Positions 1-7,516 of a stretch of 64,000 bases of DNA are shown piece by piece. Numbering within the stretch: the stretch's first letter is position 1; every line of letters begins with the position of its first letter. The position numbers and the translations under genes were made by a program. This DNA is from Pseudomonas linyingensis (GTDB lineage Bacteria > Pseudomonadota > Gammaproteobacteria > Pseudomonadales > Pseudomonadaceae), in NCBI RefSeq assembly GCF_900109175.1, contig NZ_FNZE01000018.1, forward strand, positions 27,213 through 91,212, given 5' to 3'. A model generated the notes under the pieces. The model saw only the letters and a program-made list of their open reading frames with translations, did no database searches and had not been told where the DNA came from.

Positions 1-2281
1 GCGCCTGTTTCGCATCATCATCACTGAATCCTTTAGTGACGAGACAGTACCTTATAATATCCTCATAAGCACTAAAATATTTCACCATCTTAAATCGTAT
101 CTCGGACTCTATTACCTTTAGCAGTTCCCTTATTACCAGCGAGATACTTATATTTCCGCCACCTTTCTCCTTATAATTAACCCGCTCCCTAATCAGAGTA
201 CTTATTGACTCTCCGGTGATCCATTGATGCGCCAGGAACCCCACCCACTTTCTGAATTTTGGGTTTTCTGCCCATTCAAAAACTTCTGAAATCAAATTTA
301 TAGCGCTTACCATCCGATGGTATCCGCCCTGCTGAAATGGACTGATGAGTGAGAGCACCTCTGTATGCACCATGCTACATAGGCACTCATAAAGCTTCTG
401 AAGGTGATCTGGCCTTAAGCTGCTATGGGATTTTAGAATTTCATCAGGCAGCGTAATTTTCAAGTTCTTTATGTGGCTGAGATTATCCACCAGGACTTCA
501 AGATTTTCCTTTGTTTCATATCTCGATAGAACTTGGCCATCCCCAAGCGTGACTGTCTCTTGGTACAGCCGACTAAATCCAGCTTCCGCGAGATCTTTGT
601 CTTCAATGCTTACATTCCCTTTTATAAGATCAAATATTAGTGAGCCACCATCATCCATTAGCCTTTCCATTGAGGCCTTTATTTCCTGAAGATTATCTCC
701 TACATATGACTCTTCTTTCCAATCACTTGGCCGTACGCACCAAATATTTCCGTGAAACTCATGAAGAAGCCTGCCGGCACGCCCGGAAAGGTTCAAGAAG
801 TCTGACCGTGACATAGGTGAGTTTCCGCTGTGCGGGTTTTCTATGACGATGTGCTTTGCGGGCAGGTTAACCCCTTGCAATAGAGTGCTGGTACAGCACA
901 AAAATCTTACCTCCCCACTTTTAAACAGATCTTCAACACCTGCTCTAACAATGGATGGCATATCCCCATAGTGGAAGGCTATTCCGCGCTCTAACGTCTC
1001 TACCAGAGGGTAATCAGGGTGAATTTCCGCCTTAATGAATTGAATAAAATCTTTAACCTCATCGGATACAGTAAATTCTCTTCCTATCTTTAAAAGCTCA
1101 CCTGCAACGCTTTCAGCCTCTCCAGGCCCATTTGCAAAAACAATAGTTGACTCGCCACTGAAGGTGATTTCATTAGCAAGATTCGCCCGTTGTTTTACCT
1201 TGGAACCCCTAAAACTGAAGCCAATAGGTGCATTCCCAAGATCTATGTTCTGGTTTGCCGCCACAAGGGAGGCGTTAATTAACTTAGACCGCCCTGGAAC
1301 TTCCGATATAAGAAGAAGATTTTGTGATACAGGGGAGATTGTCTCTGTAAAAAACACCCCCTCATCTTGCCGACCAAATAGGCTGAGAAAGTATCCCGGA
1401 TTACTAATTAACGGACTCGCGAAGAGAATGGATGTTTTAGGGTGCAGCGTTAACGCTAGGTCGACTGCGCTTTGAAGCGTAACACCTCTACTCCCCTTTT
1501 GAATTTCATGAGCCTCATCAACAAAAATAGATGTAATCGGCCTCTTGTTGTTTTCCGGCTTTAACAGACTCAGAAAGCGCTCAGGGGTCAGAACATATAT
1601 AACACTGGCTACTTTCCGACTCTCCTTTATTGGAAATGGCGCAGTTCTGACTACTGCGCCAGCTATCCCTCTACTCCGTATAGCCGACCGCACTCTCGCT
1701 GAAACTTCCGATATTAGCGCCCTAGTTGGAACAACATAAACAATATTCTTCTCCACCCCCGCATCTAAGCGCCTTATTAAATCAAGATTCAGTATGAATG
1801 ACTTTCCTGCCGAAGTAGGAGCGGAGATACTCAAGGACTTTTGAGACTCCAGCGATGCGTAAAATTTGTACTGAAAATCCGTTAATATAAAACCTTCATC
1901 AGTGGTGTTCTCCACCTCTCTTGCCAATCGCTCCAAAGAAAGGGAAAGAGCTGGAGAGGAACCATCCAATTCTTGATATCTCTTTCTGAGCAAAGCTCTT
2001 CCGGGAAAGTTACCTATTCTTGATAGCACTATATCGGCAGCCAGAGCAATGGCTTTTTTGTGGGGCAAATCGCTTTCAACAATCCGGCTAACTACTTCAT
2101 ATGCGAGCGATAAATCTTCTGGATTGTCAGAGATGGATAGTATAGATGACAGACCTATCAGTCTTCTAACTTCATCTTCAGTCAGCGAGCTGGCGCCTCG
2201 CCGCGCCGGAATCAAATGATCAATACTGTGCCGAAACAGCTTATCCAAATCCGATTTAAACCCTTCTAATTTGATTTCCAT
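1..2281 (-). CDS. hamB: HamB, Hachiman defence helicase (3' end beyond window edge)
   Basis: This is a partial reading frame of about 760 codons that runs off the left edge without a stop. It encodes a superfamily 2 DNA helicase. Visible motifs in order are a Walker A loop SAPTSAGKS (about residue 150), the DEAH box FVDEAHE (about residue 252), the motif V-like segment TSTLLQGVNLPAK and motif VI LNLSGRAGR. The ATG follows the hamA stop by one base, so the two genes are translationally coupled. In Hachiman systems HamB is the helicase partner of the effector HamA and together they give phage protection; that role is inferred from the pairing. Base composition is far more AT-rich than the nif genes, a sign of acquisition. 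I checked the frame at motifs spread along the gene and found no frameshift. Only the extreme C terminus is missing. Confidence 0.82.
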   Translation of the reverse strand, partial: MEIKLEGFKSDLDKLFRHSIDHLIPARRGASSLTEDEVRRLIGLSSILSISDNPEDLSLAYEVVSRIVESDLPHKKAIALAADIVLSRIGNFPGRALLRKRYQELDGSSPALSLSLERLAREVENTTDEGFILTDFQYKFYASLESQKSLSISAPTSAGKSFILNLDLIRRLDAGVEKNIVYVVPTRALISEVSARVRSAIRSRGIAGAVVRTAPFPIKESRKVASVIYVLTPERFLSLLKPENNKRPITSIFVDEAHEIQKGSRGVTLQSAVDLALTLHPKTSILFASPLISNPGYFLSLFGRQDEGVFFTETISPVSQNLLLISEVPGRSKLINASLVAANQNIDLGNAPIGFSFRGSKVKQRANLANEITFSGESTIVFANGPGEAESVAGELLKIGREFTVSDEVKDFIQFIKAEIHPDYPLVETLERGIAFHYGDMPSIVRAGVEDLFKSGEVRFLCCTSTLLQGVNLPAKHIVIENPHSGNSPMSRSDFLNLSGRAGRLLHEFHGNIWCVRPSDWKEESYVGDNLQEIKASMERLMDDGGSLIFDLIKGNVSIEDKDLAEAGFSRLYQETVTLGDGQVLSRYETKENLEVLVDNLSHIKNLKITLPDEILKSHSSLRPDHLQKLYECLCSMVHTEVLSLISPFQQGGYHRMVSAINLISEVFEWAENPKFRKWVGFLAHQWITGESISTLIRERVNYKEKGGGNISISLVIRELLKVIESEIRFKMVKYFSAYEDIIRYCLVTKGFSDDDAKQA

Positions 2282-2282
2282 A

Positions 2283-3209
2283 TCAGCTTAGGGCCTCATT
2301 GAATTCGTTTCTAAACTCTTGGACCGATGGGAACGGCATAAAGAAAATATCGAACCTTAGATATTTTCTCGAAAAACCATTCAACTTCTTCTCCAGCAAA
2401 ACTGAGATGCTCTCTACTTCTTTCTCAAATTTCTCCCTAAACTCCATAGCAAGGTCTTGACTCGACTTAAAGCTTTCGTTTGAGTAAGCATTCCAGTTAT
2501 ATCCGATCAAACAGGCGTGATTGACTCTAGCCCCCGGCCCTGGCTCGCCAAGCATAATATGCTCCGCCACTGCTTCTTGAACCTCCATGTCGGCGTACTT
2601 AAAATGCTTTGTTATCATTGTAAACTCATGCTTATAGGACTCATCAGCATGAAAACTCTCAATACTTTTAAGCGCTGATGTAAGCGCATCGCCGATCTCT
2701 CTATACAGCTTCGACTCACCAAAATAGAAATCGACAACCTTGTCATACTCATTCCACTTTGCATGTATCCCATCAGAGCCATTAACCTCAAGCTTCTTAT
2801 TTGTCTTAAGCTCCATCTTTGCAACAATTTGTGGAGCTTGAACAATAGATTCCATCAAGAAGAACAGTAGAGCTTCTCCGGCCTCGCCCGTTTTGTCAGG
2901 ACTCTCATCGGTTACATCCGGATGGCGAAATAATTTTCGCGCCTCCTTGGTGAATCTGGCCGACTCTTTAGCCGTAAGAGTGGACGGCCTATTCTTTGCG
3001 GCTATACAGTAATGAACTATATATTGATAAAGCAGCTCTGCAAGAGCTTTTGTCATTGGACGCCCATTACCATCAAATCTTAGATGGTGAAACCTCAGAT
3101 TTGCTTTCAAAGAACGCACACACTGAGTGTGTTCAATAGAGTCAATGCAGGCTTGGTAATCATCGCGATCGACAGCTATTAGAGACTGAATATCTGCCAA
3201 CTTAACCAT
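2283..3209 (-). CDS. hamA: HamA, Hachiman effector (DUF1837 family)
   Basis: A 308-residue protein recognised as DUF1837/HamA. A nuclease-like set of residues is visible: GEALL (111-115), SDGIH (145-149) and GESK (164-167). The last matches the E-x-K of PD-(D/E)XK-type enzymes, and HamA proteins are reported to be nucleases released when the partner helicase senses damaged DNA. I chose the ATG at 3209 because AAGGAAGAGAGG lies just upstream; the in-frame TTG at 3251 has no ribosome binding site. It is followed after one base by hamB, the canonical hamA-hamB order. Composition is AT-rich and unlike its neighbours. No other family I know combines this motif set with a helicase partner, so the call is firm. 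Activity in this host is inferred. Confidence 0.83.
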   Translation of the reverse strand: MVKLADIQSLIAVDRDDYQACIDSIEHTQCVRSLKANLRFHHLRFDGNGRPMTKALAELLYQYIVHYCIAAKNRPSTLTAKESARFTKEARKLFRHPDVTDESPDKTGEAGEALLFFLMESIVQAPQIVAKMELKTNKKLEVNGSDGIHAKWNEYDKVVDFYFGESKLYREIGDALTSALKSIESFHADESYKHEFTMITKHFKYADMEVQEAVAEHIMLGEPGPGARVNHACLIGYNWNAYSNESFKSSQDLAMEFREKFEKEVESISVLLEKKLNGFSRKYLRFDIFFMPFPSVQEFRNEFNEALS

Positions 3210-3394
3210 TCCTTGCCTCTCTTCCTTATAAGCACAACAGCACTTAGCCAATTTTTTTTCAGATTCGTTGTCCGGATTTTTTTGATATTTTTTGGCATCA
3301 CTTAATCAGCAGACAACCAATATCATTGACAAATGAACCTGGCGAAAACCTCGAGATCTCTTATACCGTTCGCCCCTCGCTTGATGCTCCCCTA

Positions 3395-3523
3395 AAGCCT
3401 GTACGAAAAATCAGCCGAGAAAATACCAGGAAAGGCGAAAAGCGACGAGAAAGCGGAGTTTACTATTCCGAACTGCTTATCAACGCTGCATGGCCGAGCG
3501 CTGGAATTTTCCATGCAAAGCTT
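3395..3523. repeat. Degenerate MITE-like element, relative of the one at 11923-12064
   Basis: This roughly 129-bp non-coding stretch shares blocks in the same order with the element at 11923-12064: GCCTGT at the left end, AGGCGAAA, AAGCGGAGTTTAC, ATTCCGAA and AACGC-GC-GGCCGA. Its ends (AAGCCTGTACGAAAAAT and, inverted, ATTTTCCATGCAAAGCTT) are imperfect inverted repeats. It lies between hamA and the end of the nif operon. It is probably an old, decayed copy mobilised in trans. The rest of the gap from 3210 to 3684 holds only the nif terminator and AT-rich sequence upstream of hamA. Confidence 0.5.
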
Positions 3524-3609
3524 ATATACGAAGACAGCTTATACGCCATGACTGCAATTCCCTTGCTTGCGGGGGCATCCAACAAGCACAGAGGGTATCG
3601 CGCGCGCCA

Positions 3610-3646
3610 CAAAAAAAACAACCGGGACAGCCGTCGCCGTCCCGGT
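3610..3646 (-). terminator. Intrinsic terminator of the nifHDKTY-orf-lrv operon
   Basis: Read on the minus strand, ACCGGGAC and GTCCCGGT form an 8-bp stem around a 10-base loop, followed directly by TG and a run of eight T. It lies 39 bases after the lrv stop and shows that the operon ends here rather than continuing into nifEN. Confidence 0.8.
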
Positions 3647-3684
3647 CCCCGAAGCAAAAAATCCGCTTTTGTCTGCCGACCGCC

Positions 3685-4416
3685 CTACCCCAACCGCTCC
3701 TCAATCGCCCTCCTCACCTCCGGGTCTTGCTCATCCAGCACGCGCAGGGCATCGAGCGGCGCGTTCTCCACCGCCGCCAGGCGCACGGTCCAGTCGGGGT
3801 CGTGGAGCATGTCAATCACGTCCTCGCCCTTGAGCCGCGAGGCGACGATGCGGCGGATTTCCGGTTCGGCGTCCTGGGCCATCAGGCCGAGGCTCATCTC
3901 CGGCAGGCGCTTGGCGACCAGCTTGCGCACCTGGCGGTCCTCGTCGCGGATGAAGCGGAACAGCCGGCCGGGGGCGATGCGCTGGACCACGTAGGCACGC
4001 ACCAGGTAGTCGGGGTCGTCGGCCATCTGTTCGAGCTGTTCCAGCGGCAGGCGGTCGGCGACGGTGATGCGCACCTCGCGGTCCTCGTCCTGCAGCAGGG
4101 CGACGAGCTGCTCGCGCGGCAGCCGGTAGGCCACCGCGCGGCGCACCACTTCGTCGCTGTCGCGGATCAGCGGGGTCAGCGCCTCGACCGGGGCGTAGCG
4201 CACGGCGATGGCGCGGCGCTCCCAGAACGGGTCGCCGAGGTACTGCCCGGCCAGCTGCGGGTTGTTGCGGAAGAAGCGGTCGATCTGCCGGCCGCTCTGC
4301 ACCGCCACGCAGGCATCGCCCGGGGTGCAGCGGCCGGCCAGCAGCAAGCTGCGGCGGAAGGCGCAGGCATGGCAGTCGCCGATGGGGGTGTGGTCCGGGC
4401 CTTGATCGTCGAGCAT
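3685..4416 (-). CDS. lrv: LRV protein, 4Fe-4S-binding leucine-rich-repeat-variant protein
   Basis: A 243-residue protein. The N terminus carries four cysteines (C15, C18, C30, C36; CX2C-X11-C-X5-C) fitting a 4Fe-4S site. Residues from about 60 to the end are tandem helical units of about 24 residues, with recurring segments such as DSDEVVRRAVAYRLP and DEDREVRITVADRLP. This matches the A. vinelandii LRV protein, whose structure is a superhelix of alternating alpha and 3-10 helices with a cluster-bearing N-terminal domain. Its role in nitrogen fixation is unknown. The ATG at 4416 is preceded by TTGAGGTGCGGC and starts 8 bases after the preceding stop. It is the last gene of the nifH operon, so it should be co-expressed with nitrogenase. 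Confidence 0.88.
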   Translation of the reverse strand: MLDDQGPDHTPIGDCHACAFRRSLLLAGRCTPGDACVAVQSGRQIDRFFRNNPQLAGQYLGDPFWERRAIAVRYAPVEALTPLIRDSDEVVRRAVAYRLPREQLVALLQDEDREVRITVADRLPLEQLEQMADDPDYLVRAYVVQRIAPGRLFRFIRDEDRQVRKLVAKRLPEMSLGLMAQDAEPEIRRIVASRLKGEDVIDMLHDPDWTVRLAAVENAPLDALRVLDEQDPEVRRAIEERLG

Positions 4417-4424
4417 GCCGCACC

Positions 4425-4694
4425 TCAATCGGGGATGATTTCGGCCAGGACGATGCCGGAGGCGGCGTCGGGGTCGTTGCTCAGTATCGAGCAGTGATCG
4501 CTAGAGTTGACCAGGTAGAGGTTGAAGCGCGGGCGCTCGAACAGGGGCTTGGCGTTGACCATGATGTCGTCGTCCATGCACAGGGTGAAGTGCACCCCGG
4601 GGTTGGCGCTGCGCAGGCGGGCCAGCAGGGCGTCGTCGAGTACGCCCTCCTCGGCCTGGCGAATGACGTCGTCGAGTACGGCTTGGCTGATCAT
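4425..4694 (-). CDS. DUF6129 nif-cluster protein
   Basis: An 89-residue acidic protein of the small DUF6129 family, found between nifY and lrv in Azotobacter-type nif clusters. I see no catalytic motif; the single cysteines in LCMDD and DHCSI are not arranged as a metal site. The start at 4694 is chosen because GAGGACACAGCC precedes it and it lies 10 bases after the nifY stop. The upstream in-frame ATG at 4721 would overlap nifY and lacks a binding site. Function is unknown; position implies NifA-dependent expression with the structural genes. Confidence 0.75.
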   Translation of the reverse strand: MISQAVLDDVIRQAEEGVLDDALLARLRSANPGVHFTLCMDDDIMVNAKPLFERPRFNLYLVNSSDHCSILSNDPDAASGIVLAEIIPD

Positions 4695-4704
4695 GGCTGT
4701 GTCC

Positions 4705-5448
4705 TCATCCGGAACTTTCACAAGTGAATCGCACGCGCTGGCCGGGCTCGGCGCCCATGGCCTTGGCCAGCCAGGGCGGTGGCGTGGTCGCCAGCACGCG
4801 CTGCAGCTCCTCGACGATTTCGCGGGCCGGCAGCGCTGTGGCGTGCTTGATCGGGTGCACCCCGGCGCGGATCACCTTGGCCGCCGCCGGGCCGCCGATG
4901 CTGAGGGTGTAGAGCAACTGGCAGTCGTGCAGCAGTTCGGCGCGCTGGGCATTGCGGTCGTCGTCCTCGCCGCAGGGACCCGGTTCGCGCAGTTCGATCA
5001 GGCGGCTTTCGCGCGGCGAGATCTGGTAGATCAGAAAGCGCGCGCAGCTGCCGAAACTGCCGTCCAGGCGCTCGCCGCTGTTGGAGGCGCAGGCGATGCG
5101 CACCGAATCGGCCAGCTCGCCGTCGCGATAGGCCTGCGGCACCGGCAGCGGCTCCTCCGGCATGTGCACGCCGCGGCCCTTGAGCAGGCCGACCGCGCGC
5201 TGCAGCTGACGCTCGGTTAGTTCCGGCTGCGCCGCCTCGTGCGGCCCCGGGGTCAGCAGCGCGGCGCGCAGACGGGCCATGCGCAGCTTGCTCAGACGGG
5301 CTTCGGTGATCGGCTCGCCGGTGACCGCCAGCAGCGCGCGCAGCAGACGTGCGGTATCCACGTCCTTGAGTTCGCGTGCGGCCAGGGCGATGCGCAGGGC
5401 CAGGTGGCCCGGCAGTTGCGCAGGCCTGGTCAGCGGTGGCGTGGCCAT
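4705..5448 (-). CDS. nifY: NifY, apo-dinitrogenase-associated protein
   Basis: A 247-residue protein. The C-terminal half is a dinitrogenase iron-molybdenum cofactor-binding domain (about 112-245: RIACASNSGERLDGSFGSC, then SIGGPAAAKVIRAGVHP). The N-terminal half aligns with the NafY/NifY helical domain. In this family the protein holds apo-NifDK open and helps FeMo-co insertion. Here the motif reads DGSFG (S131), whereas both NafY proteins of this window have DGHFG. The histidine at that place is the one implicated in FeMo-co binding in NafY, so this NifY may bind apo-protein without binding cofactor. The gene starts 3 bases after nifT. Confidence 0.9.
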   Translation of the reverse strand: MATPPLTRPAQLPGHLALRIALAARELKDVDTARLLRALLAVTGEPITEARLSKLRMARLRAALLTPGPHEAAQPELTERQLQRAVGLLKGRGVHMPEEPLPVPQAYRDGELADSVRIACASNSGERLDGSFGSCARFLIYQISPRESRLIELREPGPCGEDDDRNAQRAELLHDCQLLYTLSIGGPAAAKVIRAGVHPIKHATALPAREIVEELQRVLATTPPPWLAKAMGAEPGQRVRFTCESSG

Positions 5449-5451
5449 GGC

Positions 5452-5673
5452 TCAGGCCTCGCCGGCTCGCTTGGCGCGCAGGGTGATCGGCAGCTTCGGC
5501 GGTGCCGAAAGCGGTTCGAGATAGTAGCTGGAGCCATCGGCCAGGGTGACTTCGCCGCCCCAGCGGTCGGGGCTGTCGAATTCCAGGGCGGTGACGATTT
5601 CCTCCTGGTCCTTCTTGGCGATGTAGAAGGTCAGCTGACCTTTGGCGTTGTGGCGAAGCATGACGCTGGGCAT
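5452..5673 (-). CDS. nifT: NifT/FixU family protein
   Basis: A 73-residue protein with the family pattern of NifT: basic N terminus, central WGGEVTLADG and a C-terminal proline-rich LEPLSAPPKLPITLRAKR. It lies between nifK and nifY as in other gamma-proteobacterial clusters. Its biochemical role is not established and mutants in related organisms have weak phenotypes. The start is supported by GGAG nine bases upstream, and the length is normal for the family. Confidence 0.9.
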   Translation of the reverse strand: MPSVMLRHNAKGQLTFYIAKKDQEEIVTALEFDSPDRWGGEVTLADGSSYYLEPLSAPPKLPITLRAKRAGEA

Positions 5674-5787
5674 GGGACGTTCTCCAGGAGCAAGGGGCTG
5701 ACGGGCGACGCGCAGCGACCGAGGGCCGCCGCGCGCAGGATCGCCAGTGGAAAGGCCGGGGCGGACTGCGCCGCTCCGGCCGGAACC

Positions 5788-5813
5788 ATCAACAAGAGCC
5801 ATCAACAAGAGCC
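5788..5813. repeat. Two tandem copies of a 13-bp unit between nifK and nifT
   Basis: ATCAACAAGAGCC occurs twice head to tail directly after the nifK stop. Just beyond it (about 5747-5780) is a GC-rich hairpin built from GGCCGGGGCGG and CCGCTCCGGCC. These may act in transcript processing or attenuation between nifK and nifT, but that is inference. Confidence 0.5.
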
Positions 5814-5831
5814 GTCGACAGACAACCGACC

Positions 5832-7403
5832 TTAGCGAACCAGGTCGTAGTTGTAGTCGGTGGTCTGCATGCCACGGGTTTCCTCGTCCAGACGCTCCAG
5901 CACCGAGTTGACGATGGTGGTCAGCATCTGCATGGCACCCTCGTAGCCCAGGGTGGTCTGGCGATGCAGGTGGTGACGGTCGAAGATCGGGAAGCCGAGG
6001 CGGATCAGCGGCACCTCGAATTCCTTGCCCTTGTGCAGGGTGTCGCGCTGGATGAACTTGCCGTAGCTGTTGCCGATCATGAAGTCCGGCTTGTTGGTGA
6101 AGACCAGCGAGCGCAGGTGCCAGAGGTCCTTGCCGACGTACACGGTGCAGTCCTTGCCGTACGGAGAGGCTTCGAGGATCGCATCCATGGCCTTCTTCCA
6201 ACGCTTGTTGCCGTTGTTGCAGAGGATGTGGGTCGGCTCGCAACCCAGCTCCAGCAGGAACTTGGCCAGGCCCATGACGAAGTCCGGGTCGCCCCAGATG
6301 GCAAACTTCTTGCCGTGCAGCCAGGTGTGGGAGTCGGTGATCATGTCGACCAGGCGACCACGCTCTTTTTCCAGGCTGGCCGGGATCGGCTGACCGGTGA
6401 TTTCGCTGATCTTCATCAGGAATTCGTCGGTCCAGTCCAGGCCCATCGGGATGCTCAGCTTGGGTACTTCGTGCTTCCAGGTGCCTTCGACCAGCTTCTT
6501 GGTCTTTTCCAGCTGCCACGGCTGCAGCAGCAGGGTGGTGGTGGCGTTCGGCGCGTCCTTGACCTCGGCCTGGCTGGTGCCGCCGGCGTACATGCGGAAC
6601 TGGCCGTCGGCCGGGGTATCCAGCACCTCTTCGGGATCGGAGAGGAAGCTGTAGTCGACGTCCATTTCCTTGAGCATGCGCTTGATGACGCGGAAGTTGC
6701 CCAGGTAGGTCTCGAAGCCCGGAACGATGTTGACCTTGCCGTTGCTGCCAACGACCTTGTCTTCCATGTAGTTCAGGGTGAAGTAGCGGGCGATGCCCTC
6801 GAACATGTTGTCCCAGCCGGTCACATGGCTGCCGACGAAGCTCGGGGTGTGGGCGTACGGAACAGGGTAGTCCTGCTCGATGAACCCTTCCTTCTTCGAG
6901 TTGTTGATGAAGGCGTTGAGGTCGTCGCCGATGACTTCGGCCATGCAGGTGGTGGACACGGCGATCATGTCGGGCTTATAGGTCGCCTTGCAGTTCTGCA
7001 GACCGTCCTTCATGTTCTGCTGGCCGCCGAACACCGCCGCGTCTTCGGTCATCGAGTCGGATACGCAGGACACCGGCTCGCGGAAGTGGCGGTTGAAGTA
7101 GGTGCGGAAGTAGGCGACGCAGCCCTGCGAGCCGTGCACGTAGGGCATGGTTTTTTCGAAGCCCAGCGAGCAGAGCACCGCGCCCAGCGGCTGGCAGGCC
7201 TTGGCCGGGTTGACGGTCAGCGCTTCGCGCGCAAAGTTCAGCTCCTGGTATTCCTGGGTGGTGGTCCACTGGAAGACTTCGTCGATCTTGTCCTGCGGAT
7301 GCTTCTCCTCGAAGTCATCGCGCTTGCGGGCAAGCATGTCCTTGTATTCTTCGTCGCGGAACAGCGGATAGCTGGGTTTGATGTTATCGACTTGCTGGCT
7401 CAT
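5832..7403 (-). CDS. nifK: NifK, nitrogenase MoFe protein beta subunit
   Basis: A 523-residue protein, the same length as A. vinelandii NifK. It forms the alpha2-beta2 MoFe protein with NifD and carries half of the ligands of the P-cluster. C70, C95 and C153 are present, and S188 (in HTPSFVGSH) matches the serine that ligates the oxidised P-cluster. The start at 7403 (MSQQVDNIKPSY) is chosen by homology and by GGAGAAGAGTC just upstream. An upstream in-frame extension lacks support. The gap to nifD contains a hairpin. No damage is visible, so this is an intact structural subunit. Confidence 0.98.
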   Translation of the reverse strand: MSQQVDNIKPSYPLFRDEEYKDMLARKRDDFEEKHPQDKIDEVFQWTTTQEYQELNFAREALTVNPAKACQPLGAVLCSLGFEKTMPYVHGSQGCVAYFRTYFNRHFREPVSCVSDSMTEDAAVFGGQQNMKDGLQNCKATYKPDMIAVSTTCMAEVIGDDLNAFINNSKKEGFIEQDYPVPYAHTPSFVGSHVTGWDNMFEGIARYFTLNYMEDKVVGSNGKVNIVPGFETYLGNFRVIKRMLKEMDVDYSFLSDPEEVLDTPADGQFRMYAGGTSQAEVKDAPNATTTLLLQPWQLEKTKKLVEGTWKHEVPKLSIPMGLDWTDEFLMKISEITGQPIPASLEKERGRLVDMITDSHTWLHGKKFAIWGDPDFVMGLAKFLLELGCEPTHILCNNGNKRWKKAMDAILEASPYGKDCTVYVGKDLWHLRSLVFTNKPDFMIGNSYGKFIQRDTLHKGKEFEVPLIRLGFPIFDRHHLHRQTTLGYEGAMQMLTTIVNSVLERLDEETRGMQTTDYNYDLVR

Positions 7404-7456
7404 GACTCTTCTCCTGCGCCTCACTCATCTGTGAACGGCGCTAGCGGATATCGGCC

Positions 7457-7488
7457 GCGGGCATGCCCCGGTTGGCGGGGCCGCCCGC
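7457..7488 (-). other. Hairpin in the nifD-nifK intergenic region
   Basis: GCGGGC-GGCCCCG pairs with CGGGGC-AT-GCCCGC around a five-base loop, without a T-run. It most likely stabilises or helps process the nifHDK mRNA rather than ending transcription, as proposed for such elements in other nif operons. Confidence 0.5.
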
Positions 7489-7516
7489 AGCGGACGTTGC
7501 GTACGGTTGCGGACAA

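Noticed and set aside
3252..3684. Small frames between hamA and lrv
   Set aside because: They lie over the MITE-like repeat and the terminator, lack ribosome sites and show no recognisable protein.
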